Positions 1 to 5,928 of a DNA stretch of 7,847 nucleotides are shown here, one piece after another. A program made the position numbers and the translations under genes. The stretch covers positions 1 through 7,847 of the forward strand of contig CAMPGG010000155.1 of NCBI GenBank assembly GCA_946885335.1. The letters are read 5' to 3'. The stretch comes from an uncultured Chitinophagaceae bacterium (GTDB lineage Bacteria > Bacteroidota > Bacteroidia > Chitinophagales > Chitinophagaceae). How positions within the stretch are numbered: the first letter of the stretch is position 1; every line of letters begins with the position of its first letter. A model generated the notes under the pieces. It was not told the origin of the DNA, made no database searches, and worked only from the letters and a program-made list of their open reading frames with translations.

Positions 1-796
1 CATAAGTCCAGTTGCTGTTTGCCGTCCTGGGATAATAGTCCCCTGCAACCGCTGTGGCAGTAACTACCACATCAAACGTACAAGTTGCTCCACCAGCAGA
101 AACAGTAAACGTGGAAGTTTCTTCTGCTACCGGTGTTCCGGATGCGGTTAAAACTATAGTCTGCGGACCCGTATTACTCAAAGTTCCCGTTCCTGAAAAA
201 GTAATTCCATTGACCGCAGCTGTTGTCACACTATACGTTCCGATCGTAGTAACGTTAACACCAATACTGACTGTATTTGAAGCCGTCAATGCTTCATTGG
301 TAACATAATTACCAGCCACGCTGTAATTCAAACAAGTGGAGCCAGAACCTTGCAAAGTAAAATTAGCTGGTCCACCGGCGCCGGCAGGTAAAACAACCAC
401 CTGGACAAGGCAGAAACTGGTATCAAAACTTACAACAAATAAATTATTACCAGCAGATAATGGCGTACCACTACCCAATAGACGAACCGTTTTTAATCCG
501 GCATCGTTAAAAAAACCGGAACCTTTAAATGCATAGCCATTTAATGTATCGGTAACAATGGAATAAACACCAGGATTGGTAACGTTAATCTGGACATCAA
601 TATAATTGCTGTCGTTCAAAGTTTTACCGGCAACAAAAGTACCACCAATAGTTTTGGGCAGGCATTCGGAAGTAATATCACTTTGAAGTGAGCCGGTGGC
701 AGGTGTATCGGTAGTTTCAGCACTGTATTCCTTCTGGCAAGAAGTAAAGCCTAAAAAAGTAATAAATCCAATCAAAAGAATAAGGTTACGCTTCAT
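1..796 (-). CDS. Repeat-containing surface lipoprotein, C-terminus cut by window edge
   Basis: This is an open frame of 265 codons from an ATG at 796 that is still open at the left edge, so the C-terminus is missing. The N-terminus MKRNLILLIGFITFLGFTSC is a lipoprotein signal with the lipidated cysteine at residue 20, followed by a Ser/Thr/Ala-rich linker (about 21-44). Two tandem domains of about 91 residues follow, at 45-135 and 155-245, offset by exactly 110 residues. Each begins with Cys-Leu and carries G-x-Y-S, N-G-x-x-F, S-G-T-P and a closing Cys before V-V-V. They look like beta-sandwich (Ig-like) modules, though the fold is inferred. After them the text GDYYPRTANSNWTY begins a further domain; similar Y-P-x-T...W-T-Y openings are known to me from other Bacteroidota lipoproteins. 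It is probably displayed at the outer membrane. The function is unknown. No cognate enzyme is visible beside it, and the next gene is divergent. Confidence 0.85.
   Translation of the reverse strand, partial: MKRNLILLIGFITFLGFTSCQKEYSAETTDTPATGSLQSDITSECLPKTIGGTFVAGKTLNDSNYIDVQINVTNPGVYSIVTDTLNGYAFKGSGFFNDAGLKTVRLLGSGTPLSAGNNLFVVSFDTSFCLVQVVVLPAGAGGPANFTLQGSGSTCLNYSVAGNYVTNEALTASNTVSIGVNVTTIGTYSVTTAAVNGITFSGTGTLSNTGPQTIVLTASGTPVAEETSTFTVSAGGATCTFDVVVTATAVAGDYYPRTANSNWTY
62..334 (-). repeat. Second 110-residue-period unit of the lipoprotein
   Basis: This stretch encodes residues 155-245 of the lipoprotein. It aligns without gaps to residues 45-135, about 33 of 91 residues being identical by hand count. 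Conserved positions include C155, G186-x-Y188-S189, N196-G197, F200, S219-G-T-P222, C239 and the closing V243-V-V245. Similarity is clear in protein but low in DNA, so the duplication is old. Confidence 0.8.
392..664 (-). repeat. First 110-residue-period unit of the lipoprotein
   Basis: This stretch encodes residues 45-135. The key positions C45, G76-x-Y78-S79, N86-G87, F90, S109-G-T-P112, C129 and V133-V-V135 recur exactly 110 residues later. The first and last cysteines of each unit lie 84 residues apart, which would suit one disulfide per domain in an exported protein (inferred). Confidence 0.8.
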
Positions 797-867
797 ATAA
801 CAGATTATATTTTAAGCTAAAACTACAATTATTTCAATAAACGAAAGGGACTCTCCTATAACGGTTA

Positions 868-890
868 AAATACCTGATTCAGTATTTATG
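868..890 (+). promoter_or_regulatory. Inverted repeat in divergent intergenic region
   Basis: AAATAC and GTATTT form 6-bp inverted arms around an 8-nt spacer, inside the 134-bp gap between the left-edge lipoprotein and the alpha/beta hydrolase. The flanking text (AAATACCT, then GTATTTATG) matches the palindrome at the start codon of the beta-propeller gene, with six extra bases between the halves here. The final ATG (888-890) opens a six-codon frame, M-F-G-F-R-V, that stops at 906-908. It could be a regulator site or a leader element, or chance in AT-rich DNA. Confidence 0.3.
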
Positions 891-930
891 TTTGGATTCC
901 GGGTATAATTTTTGTAAATTCTAACCTGAT

Positions 931-1779
931 ATGCGAATAAATTTTACCCTATTTATCATTTTTAGTTTTTTTATTCTTTCCTGCAAATTACCCGTGTATG
1001 TACTAACGGACCAGGATATACAGGAACACTATAAAGACAAAAAGTCAAAGCCCCAGCTTAAATATATTAGTTATAAGAATTACCACATCTTTCACGCAAT
1101 AACCGGAAACAAAGAAAAGCCATTGCTGATTTTTGTTCATGGCGCACCGGGAAATTGGTACAGCAGCCTGGCCCTGCTCGATGATACCGCATTACAAAAA
1201 AATTTCCGGATGATCTCCGTAGACCGGGTCGGTTTTGGAAAATCCAATTATGGACTCGCTTTGCCGTCCATTGATAAACATGTTCGGTATCTTGAAAAGA
1301 TCGTCAAAGAATACAACCATACGGGTCAACCCATTTATATGGTTGGTTCATCGTACGGGGCTCCCATCGTGGCATCTTTTGCCACACAAAATCCTTTGCT
1401 GGTTAAAGAACTTTACCTGGTCTCACCCGTAATTGATCCGGCAACAGAAAAAATGTTCTGGTTTTCTTATATGGCAAAATTGAGTTTGATAAATTTCTGG
1501 CTGCCACGCAGTTTAACGGTTACCAGCGATGAAAAATCTGCCCATAAAAGAGAAATGAGAAAATTAAAACCTCACCTCAAAAAAATACGCAGCAAAACCT
1601 ATGTGCTGATGGGTGCAAAAGATTGGCTGGCACATCCTTCCAATTTTACTTACCTGCAAAATATGCTGGTTAATGCCCGCAACCCCGAATTTATCATGCT
1701 GGAAAATGAGGGTCATACAATTCTTTCGGACCGGCCGGGCATTGTAAAAAATCTTCTATTAAACAGGAAGCCTTATTGA
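931..1779 (+). CDS. Alpha/beta hydrolase lipoprotein
   Basis: This 282-residue protein has the alpha/beta-hydrolase fold. Residues 1-18 (MRINFTLFIIFSFFILSC) are a lipoprotein signal with a lipobox cysteine at 18, so the enzyme is probably anchored in the envelope. The core shows the oxyanion-hole strand ending in H70-G71-A-P-G, the D-R-V-G-F-G-K-S turn at 98-105, and the nucleophile elbow G139-S-S141-Y-G143. Asp231 (in GAKDW) and His262 (in EGHTI) complete a plausible Ser141-Asp231-His262 triad. The closest general class is small-molecule or lipid esterases and related hydrolases; the substrate cannot be read from the sequence. A Lys/Arg-rich stretch at about 202-222 replaces part of the usual cap region. 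The ATG at 931 is chosen because it sits directly before the signal peptide. The beta-propeller gene follows 59 bp downstream on the same strand and may be co-transcribed. I am sure of the fold and uncertain of the role. Confidence 0.88.
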   Translation: MRINFTLFIIFSFFILSCKLPVYVLTDQDIQEHYKDKKSKPQLKYISYKNYHIFHAITGNKEKPLLIFVHGAPGNWYSSLALLDDTALQKNFRMISVDRVGFGKSNYGLALPSIDKHVRYLEKIVKEYNHTGQPIYMVGSSYGAPIVASFATQNPLLVKELYLVSPVIDPATEKMFWFSYMAKLSLINFWLPRSLTVTSDEKSAHKREMRKLKPHLKKIRSKTYVLMGAKDWLAHPSNFTYLQNMLVNARNPEFIMLENEGHTILSDRPGIVKNLLLNRKPY

Positions 1780-1822
1780 TGATTATAAAATATAAGATCA
1801 AACCTTTACATTAGCTTTTTGA

Positions 1823-1840
1823 ATAAATACCTGTATTTAT
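1823..1840 (+). promoter_or_regulatory. Palindrome overlapping the start codon of the beta-propeller gene
   Basis: ATAAATAC and GTATTTAT are perfect 8-bp inverted arms separated by only CT, and the right arm includes the first two bases of the ATG at 1839. As RNA it could form a seven-pair AU-rich stem with a CCUG loop that hides the start codon. As DNA it resembles a dimeric repressor site. No Shine-Dalgarno sequence is visible. Function is inferred only. Confidence 0.3.
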
Positions 1841-2861
1841 GAAAGCCATTTTTTGCAACATCCTTTCTATTTTCTTTTTTACATCGATGGCCTCTGCTCA
1901 ATTGGGTGTGGAAGTACTTACTTCCGGAACCAATACGAGTTTGCGGGGATTAAGTGTGGTCAATGACCAGGTGATCTGGGTCAGTGGCAGCAACGGTACA
2001 ATCGGAAAATCTTTAAATGGCGGTAAAAACTGGAAATGGACAACCGTAAAAGGCTTTGAAAAAAATGACTTCAGGGATATTGAAGCTTTTGATGCAACTA
2101 CTGCAGTAATCATGGCCGTTGGCGAACCTGCTTATATTTTAAAAACTGTAAATGGCGGAGAAACCTGGAAAGTGGTTTTTGAAGATAAAACTGCAGGTAT
2201 GTTTCTAGATGCAATGGAATTCTGGAATGAACAGGCTGGCATTGTACTGGGAGATCCGATCAATGGGAAATTTTTTATTGCACGCAGTTTTGATGGCGGA
2301 TCGACCTGGAAAAAAGTTCCTGAAGAAAACTTACCAACCGCAGCCGAAGGAGAAGCCTGTTTTGCAGCAAGCGGAACAAACATCAGGGTTTTGGACCGGG
2401 ATGAAGCTGTTTTTGTAACAGGTGGATTAAAATCCAGGATGTTCTGGAAAGGCGAGCCCATTGATCTTCCTATTATACAGGGAAAAGAAACAACCGGGGC
2501 AAACTCAATCGCTATATGGGATAATTACCGGCGTAATGGAGGCAATCGCATCATTGTGGTGGGTGGTGATTTTGCCAATGATTCATTGAAAACCCAAAAT
2601 TGTTTTTATTCAAATAACAAAGGAAAAACATGGCAGGCACCTGAAACTCCGCCCAATGGTTACAGGAGTTGTGTAGAATTTTTTAGTAAAAAGGATGTGG
2701 TGGCTTGTGGCTTAACAGGAGTTGATTATTCGCATGATGGTGGCCGTAACTGGTCGCTGATCAGTGAAGAAAGTTTTCATGTTGTTCGGTTCGCCAAAGG
2801 TGGTTTAACGATGTTTCTTGCCGGCGCCAATGGAAAAATCGGCAAGCTGGTGATGAAGTAA
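1839..2861 (+). CDS. Exported Asp-box (BNR/YCF48-like) beta-propeller protein
   Basis: This 340-residue protein has a Sec signal peptide with probable cleavage after A-S-A at 18-20, leaving Gln21 as the new N-terminus. The mature part carries five Asp-box motifs of the form S/T-x-(D/N)-x-G-x-(T/N)-W, ending at W65, W110, W157, W265 and W305. They are spaced about 45, 47, 108 and 40 residues apart, and the long gap probably hides one degenerate blade, so a six- or seven-bladed propeller is likely. Asp-box propellers occur in sialidases and in the YCF48 photosystem assembly factor; no sialidase catalytic residues can be assigned here. Bacteroidota homologues are, to my recollection, sometimes labelled 'oxidoreductase', which nothing in this sequence supports. 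It is probably periplasmic or secreted. It lies 59 bp after the hydrolase gene and converges on the peroxiredoxin-like gene with a 20-bp gap that shows no terminator hairpin. Confidence 0.85.
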   Translation: MKAIFCNILSIFFFTSMASAQLGVEVLTSGTNTSLRGLSVVNDQVIWVSGSNGTIGKSLNGGKNWKWTTVKGFEKNDFRDIEAFDATTAVIMAVGEPAYILKTVNGGETWKVVFEDKTAGMFLDAMEFWNEQAGIVLGDPINGKFFIARSFDGGSTWKKVPEENLPTAAEGEACFAASGTNIRVLDRDEAVFVTGGLKSRMFWKGEPIDLPIIQGKETTGANSIAIWDNYRRNGGNRIIVVGGDFANDSLKTQNCFYSNNKGKTWQAPETPPNGYRSCVEFFSKKDVVACGLTGVDYSHDGGRNWSLISEESFHVVRFAKGGLTMFLAGANGKIGKLVMK

Positions 2862-2881
2862 TGGAAAAATGAAAATGTATC

Positions 2882-3466
2882 TTACAGGTTAGAAAGCAGC
2901 TCTTTTACAGAAACCCTCTTTTTATAATCCTCATTAAAATAACGATAGATAATCGTATTTTCTTTGTTAATGATATATACTGCAGGCACAGGTAAGTTTG
3001 TTCCATTTTTACCATTGGTGGCAGCCAGGTCAATCCCTGACATTTTATAACGGCTTACTGATTTTTCATCCAGCGCAAAACGTACATCATAGGCTTTCAT
3101 GATCTTGCCTTCTTCGTCATGTATAATTGGAAATGTTGCGTTGCTTTTTTCAATGGTTTTTGAAATGCCTTCCGGTTTTTCCGGTGTTATGGCAACTACC
3201 TGCACACCCTTTTCAACAAAAAGTTCCAGCGAATCCTGCAATTGTTTTAGTTGCCTGCTGCAGTAAGGACACCAATTTCCTCTATAAAAAAACAGGACCA
3301 CGTTACCATTCTTCACCATATCTTTTAAGCGTATGCTGTTTCCATTTTGATCTACAGCCTTAAAATCAGGTGCCTTTGAATTAATGAATAATCCTTCCGG
3401 TTTTTCCTGCGCTGATAAAGTAAAAACAAAAAGAAATGCAGTAAGGGTAAAGAATAGTCGTTTCAT
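2882..3466 (-). CDS. Exported peroxiredoxin-like (AhpC/TSA family) thiol protein
   Basis: This 194-residue protein has a Sec signal peptide (about 1-19, ending L-S-A before Gln20) and one thioredoxin-fold AhpC/TSA domain. The text A32-P-D-F followed by V-D-Q-N-G begins the domain. The active site is Y61-R-G-N-W-C66-P-Y-C69, a CxxC arrangement typical of the peroxiredoxin-like 2 group, where the usual Thr three residues before the peroxidatic Cys is missing. Prolines at 159 and 161 (L-P-V-P-A-V-Y) supply the cis-Pro region, and the C-terminus keeps the I-Y-R-Y-F-N-E-D-Y motif common in this group. Likely role: thiol-dependent peroxide reduction or disulfide exchange in the periplasm (inferred). 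The ATG at 3466 directly precedes the signal peptide. A perfect Bacteroidota -7-like octamer, TATTTTTG, lies just 4 bp upstream, too close for a normal promoter. The VOC gene is 110 bp upstream on the same strand. Confidence 0.9.
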   Translation of the reverse strand: MKRLFFTLTAFLFVFTLSAQEKPEGLFINSKAPDFKAVDQNGNSIRLKDMVKNGNVVLFFYRGNWCPYCSRQLKQLQDSLELFVEKGVQVVAITPEKPEGISKTIEKSNATFPIIHDEEGKIMKAYDVRFALDEKSVSRYKMSGIDLAATNGKNGTNLPVPAVYIINKENTIIYRYFNEDYKKRVSVKELLSNL

Positions 3467-3576
3467 TGTTCAAAAATAAGCTTCCTTTAAAAAGAATAAA
3501 TGATGTGAATGACTATTAACAATTAGTTAGGTTGTCAGCCTGCTGTTATTTCATTCATCAATGATCGATATGTCCA

Positions 3577-3972
3577 TCATTCATTTTCCATTACCTGAAT
3601 CAATTGAATTTTATTGCCACAGGTATCATCGAAAACGGCCAGTTTTACGGGGCCCATTCTATTTGGTTTCATAATGAACATCACACCCAGGTCTGATAAT
3701 CTTTCATATTCCATATCAATATCATTTACATGAAATGCGGTTAAAGGAATATTGGCATCATACAAAGCTTTCTGATATGTTTTAGCAGGTTCAAATCCCG
3801 TTGGTTCCAATAACAATTCTGTTCCTTCAGGATCATCTTCCGAAACAACCGTCAGCCATTTATATTCACCAACAGGTACATCTGATTTTAAAATAAAACC
3901 CAATACCTGCGTATAAAATTTAAAAGCTTTCTCCTGGTCATTTACCATTACACTGGAAAGTTTGATATTCAT
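3577..3972 (-). CDS. VOC-superfamily (glyoxalase/bleomycin-resistance fold) protein
   Basis: This 131-residue cytoplasmic protein is a single VOC module made of two beta-alpha-beta-beta-beta repeats. It shows the canonical openings: V10-N-D-x-x-x-A-x-x-F-Y20 with L-G-F at 24-26 in the first half, and F80-H-V-N-D84 with Y-x-R-L-x-D-L-G at 89-96 in the second, then D115-D-T-C-G-N120 and I-Q-L-I-Q-V. The usual first metal ligand, a His at the position of Ser7, is absent, and the later His position (about residue 77) is Leu. Classic glyoxalase I metal chemistry is therefore doubtful. Members of this small uncharacterised group are widespread, and substrate and reaction are unknown. There is no signal peptide. 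The gene stands 117 bp after the serine hydrolase gene, behind a possible weak terminator, and 110 bp before the peroxiredoxin-like gene, so it may be its own transcription unit. Confidence 0.9.
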   Translation of the reverse strand: MNIKLSSVMVNDQEKAFKFYTQVLGFILKSDVPVGEYKWLTVVSEDDPEGTELLLEPTGFEPAKTYQKALYDANIPLTAFHVNDIDMEYERLSDLGVMFIMKPNRMGPVKLAVFDDTCGNKIQLIQVMENE

Positions 3973-4032
3973 CTTGCAAAATTTTTGTTGAACTTTTTTT
4001 GATTATTTCAAAAGAATGAGAACCGTAAAAAT

Positions 4033-4058
4033 AAAAACATATTGCTCCTTATGCCTTT
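4033..4058 (-). terminator. Possible weak intrinsic terminator after the serine hydrolase gene
   Basis: Read on the minus strand, a stem of nine pairs (AAAGGCATA with TATGTTTTT, two of the pairs being G-U) encloses an 8-nt loop, AGGAGCAA, and runs into a U-rich tail TTTTTATTTTTAC. It lies about 30-55 bases downstream of the serine hydrolase stop. The stem is AU-rich and weak. On the plus strand two of the pairs become A-C mismatches, so it would act in one direction only. Confidence 0.35.
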
Positions 4059-4089
4059 TTATAATTTATTATCGATCCACTTCTGTGCA

Positions 4090-5337
4090 TCATTTGATTA
4101 CCTGGTCAAAAGGAATATAATTTTCCCAGAACCAGGGCGTATAGATATCTCCGATGGTTTTTTCAAGCAGGTATTTGAAGATACTATTAGCATTATCACT
4201 GTTACTCATTATTAATATCCCTGTCCCAGTACCCGGGAATATTAAAGAGTGATGTTGAAACCCATCTCCATGCCCTTCTTTAAACGCACCTATCCCATAT
4301 GGCGTGTTGAATAAACCCCAGCCTAATCCATAACTCAAATTAATATCATCATTAGCAGTGGAATCACGCAAACTGTTTAACCCAAATTGCTGAACAGACC
4401 TTATCCTGATCTGTGGTCTGAACATTTCATTAGTTGTTTCTTTCTTAAGTAAACTGTTTTGCAAAACTGCCTGGATAAAAAGCGTATAATCATCCAATGT
4501 TGTTTCCAAAGTACTGGCAGATCTTGCTTCGTTATCTTTATCTTTTTGATATAATTCACCTTTGCTGTTATGCCCCAAAGCATAATCATTTTCAAAACCA
4601 GGCTGCCAGGTGTAGGAAGAATTCTTCATACCCAGTGGAATAAATATTTTCTCCTGCATCAAATCTTCCAATGAACGACCCAACATTTTTTCCAAAACGA
4701 CTTGCAGGTAAACCAAACCCTCTCCTGAATAACTGTATTTTAATCCGGGCTCAAATTTGACCCGGAGTTTCTGATCTTCTTCAAACCAACGCCAGTTGGG
4801 AAATCCCGAAGTATGATCCAGGCACATTCTTGCTGTGATCTTTTGGTATAAAGTATCCGATTTTAAATCGCTAAAGTTATCGTGCCATTTGGTTAATGGT
4901 TCATATTCATAGATTGGTTTGGGCAAATATTCCTGCAATGGCTTATCTAAATCTAAAACCCCCTCTTCCACCAATTTCATAACTAAAACCGCGAAAACGG
5001 CTTTACTTAAGGAGGCTCCATAAAAATTTGTGGTTGATTTTATAGGTTCACGGGTTTGAAAATTCTTATAACCAAATGTTTTTTTATAAACGGGCTGATG
5101 ATCATTAAAAATACTGATGGCTAATCCATGAACATTAGCCGCCTTCATCAATGCTTCAATGTTTTTATTTAATGAATCAAATGTTATCTTGCTTTGATCT
5201 AGCCTGGTAATTTCCTGTGCCATCAAACATATATTTGTTCCCAGCACCAGAAGAATAAATAAAAAAAGCTTAATAATTTTCCGTGATAAATTTTTCAAAT
5301 TCAAACTATATTTTCTATTGATAAAAAGATTGATCAA
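4090..5337 (-). CDS. Exported serine hydrolase of the beta-lactamase (class C-like) fold
   Basis: This 415-residue protein belongs to the serine beta-lactamase/penicillin-binding fold, which includes class C enzymes, esterases and D-aminopeptidases. A hydrophobic export segment spans about 21-39. The S-x-x-K motif is S109-L-S-K112 (catalytic Ser and Lys). The second motif is Y203-S-G-E-G, where the usual Tyr-x-Asn has Gly for Asn, and G355-H-G-D-G359 takes the place of the Lys-Thr-Gly box. The second motif variant is common in esterase/peptidase-like members, so antibiotic resistance should not be assumed. The start is unusual: no ATG precedes the export segment, an in-frame TAG lies just upstream, and TTG at 5337 is the first candidate. 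TTG codons at residues 12 and 14 are alternatives that would give a more typical signal-peptide length. The TTG at 5337 overlaps the upstream lipoprotein stop as TTGA. The location is periplasmic or outer surface; the substrate is unknown. Confidence 0.9.
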   Translation of the reverse strand: MINLFINRKYSLNLKNLSRKIIKLFLFILLVLGTNICLMAQEITRLDQSKITFDSLNKNIEALMKAANVHGLAISIFNDHQPVYKKTFGYKNFQTREPIKSTTNFYGASLSKAVFAVLVMKLVEEGVLDLDKPLQEYLPKPIYEYEPLTKWHDNFSDLKSDTLYQKITARMCLDHTSGFPNWRWFEEDQKLRVKFEPGLKYSYSGEGLVYLQVVLEKMLGRSLEDLMQEKIFIPLGMKNSSYTWQPGFENDYALGHNSKGELYQKDKDNEARSASTLETTLDDYTLFIQAVLQNSLLKKETTNEMFRPQIRIRSVQQFGLNSLRDSTANDDINLSYGLGWGLFNTPYGIGAFKEGHGDGFQHHSLIFPGTGTGILIMSNSDNANSIFKYLLEKTIGDIYTPWFWENYIPFDQVIK

Positions 5338-5831
5338 TGCAAACTAATCACCCGGCTGATCTTCCATTCATTATTTTTATTTTGCCAGATGATCACGAAT
5401 TTGCCAGGTTCCGAAGGCACGTCTGCCGCCTGTGTGTTATTTTTAAAACGATGTAATCCCATTTCAATGGCGCCAAAGTTTTTTATGGGATAAACTTCAA
5501 TGCTCCCCTTTACAAGTTCTCTTGTTACTTTACCACAAACATTTTTTTTTGTTGATTCAACGGTTTCTGCTTTTGAATTTGAAAAGCCGCCCTGGTCATG
5601 GTAAAACTCAAGATCCTCCGCATAAAAATCGCTGTAGGTTGCCAGGTTAACATCACAGGTATTGTATGCATGAAAGAAAAGGCTATCGAGGTGCACAATG
5701 GTATCGTATAAAGCCTGGTCGTCTGGTTTGTATTGAAAATCCTGTTTACTCGTATTTGTTTTAGATGATGTACAAGCAAAAGATACCACTGCAATTGATA
5801 ACACTAATAAATAACTTAATGATTTTTTCAT
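5334..5831 (-). CDS. NTF2-like (DUF4440/SnoaL-type) lipoprotein
   Basis: This 165-residue lipoprotein starts at the ATG at 5831, giving MKKSLSYLLVLSIAVVSFAC with the lipidated Cys at residue 20. An in-frame ATG at 5870 would add 13 residues before the signal and is less likely. Residues 37-165 form one NTF2-like cone domain: an N-terminal helix with L-D-S-L-F-F-H-A-Y (48-56), F69-Y-A-E-D-L-E-F-Y-H-D79, and a final pair of strands F145-V-I-I-W149 and W156-K-I-S-R-V-I-S-L-H165. The family covers ketosteroid-isomerase-like enzymes and non-catalytic partners; H78, D79 and H127 line up with positions that could face the cavity, but no reaction can be named. The stop codon overlaps the TTG start of the serine hydrolase, which suggests coupled translation and a shared task in the envelope. 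The gene is divergent from the ion channel, 97 bp away. Confidence 0.85.
   Translation of the reverse strand: MKKSLSYLLVLSIAVVSFACTSSKTNTSKQDFQYKPDDQALYDTIVHLDSLFFHAYNTCDVNLATYSDFYAEDLEFYHDQGGFSNSKAETVESTKKNVCGKVTRELVKGSIEVYPIKNFGAIEMGLHRFKNNTQAADVPSEPGKFVIIWQNKNNEWKISRVISLH
5347..5352 (-). promoter_or_regulatory. Possible ribosome binding site for the TTG-start serine hydrolase
   Basis: On the minus strand GGTGAT lies nine bases before the TTG at 5337, inside the end of the lipoprotein gene. It matches the 3' half of the classical GGAGGTGAT sequence. Because most genes here have no such motif, it supports the TTG as start, but the coding sequence there is also constrained, so chance is possible. 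Confidence 0.3.
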
Positions 5832-5928
5832 TGAGCTTAAATTACAAATAAATATTTTTAATGCGTTCATAACTTCACAATAATATAAATAACTGTTTGA
5901 ACTTTTATCATTTTACAATTACATAATC

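Noticed and set aside
54..536. Two plus-strand open frames opposite the left-edge lipoprotein
   Set aside because: They lie antisense to a continuous 265-codon frame with a lipoprotein signal and internal repeats, and their translations resemble no protein family.
891..914. TTTG followed by AATTTTTG as a promoter for the hydrolase gene
   Set aside because: The -7-like element has one mismatch and the spacing to the TTTG is about 12 bp, well short of the usual 19 or so.
1898..2461. Minus-strand open frames of 71 and 109 codons
   Set aside because: They are antisense to the Asp-box propeller gene, whose motifs are unmistakable, and have no recognisable features of their own.
3471..3478. TATTTTTG on the minus strand as a Bacteroidota -7 promoter element
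   Set aside because: The octamer fits TAnnTTTG exactly, but it lies only 4 bp before the ATG and has no TTTG at the -33 position, so transcription would start inside the gene.
3560..3581. AATGAT/ATCATT inverted repeat at the end of the VOC gene as a terminator
   Set aside because: Six weak pairs around a 10-base loop with no following T-run on the minus strand, and it overlaps the stop codon.
4090..5337. Antibiotic-resistance beta-lactamase
   Set aside because: The S-x-x-K motif is shared by many esterases and peptidases, and the second and third motifs depart from those of true beta-lactamases.
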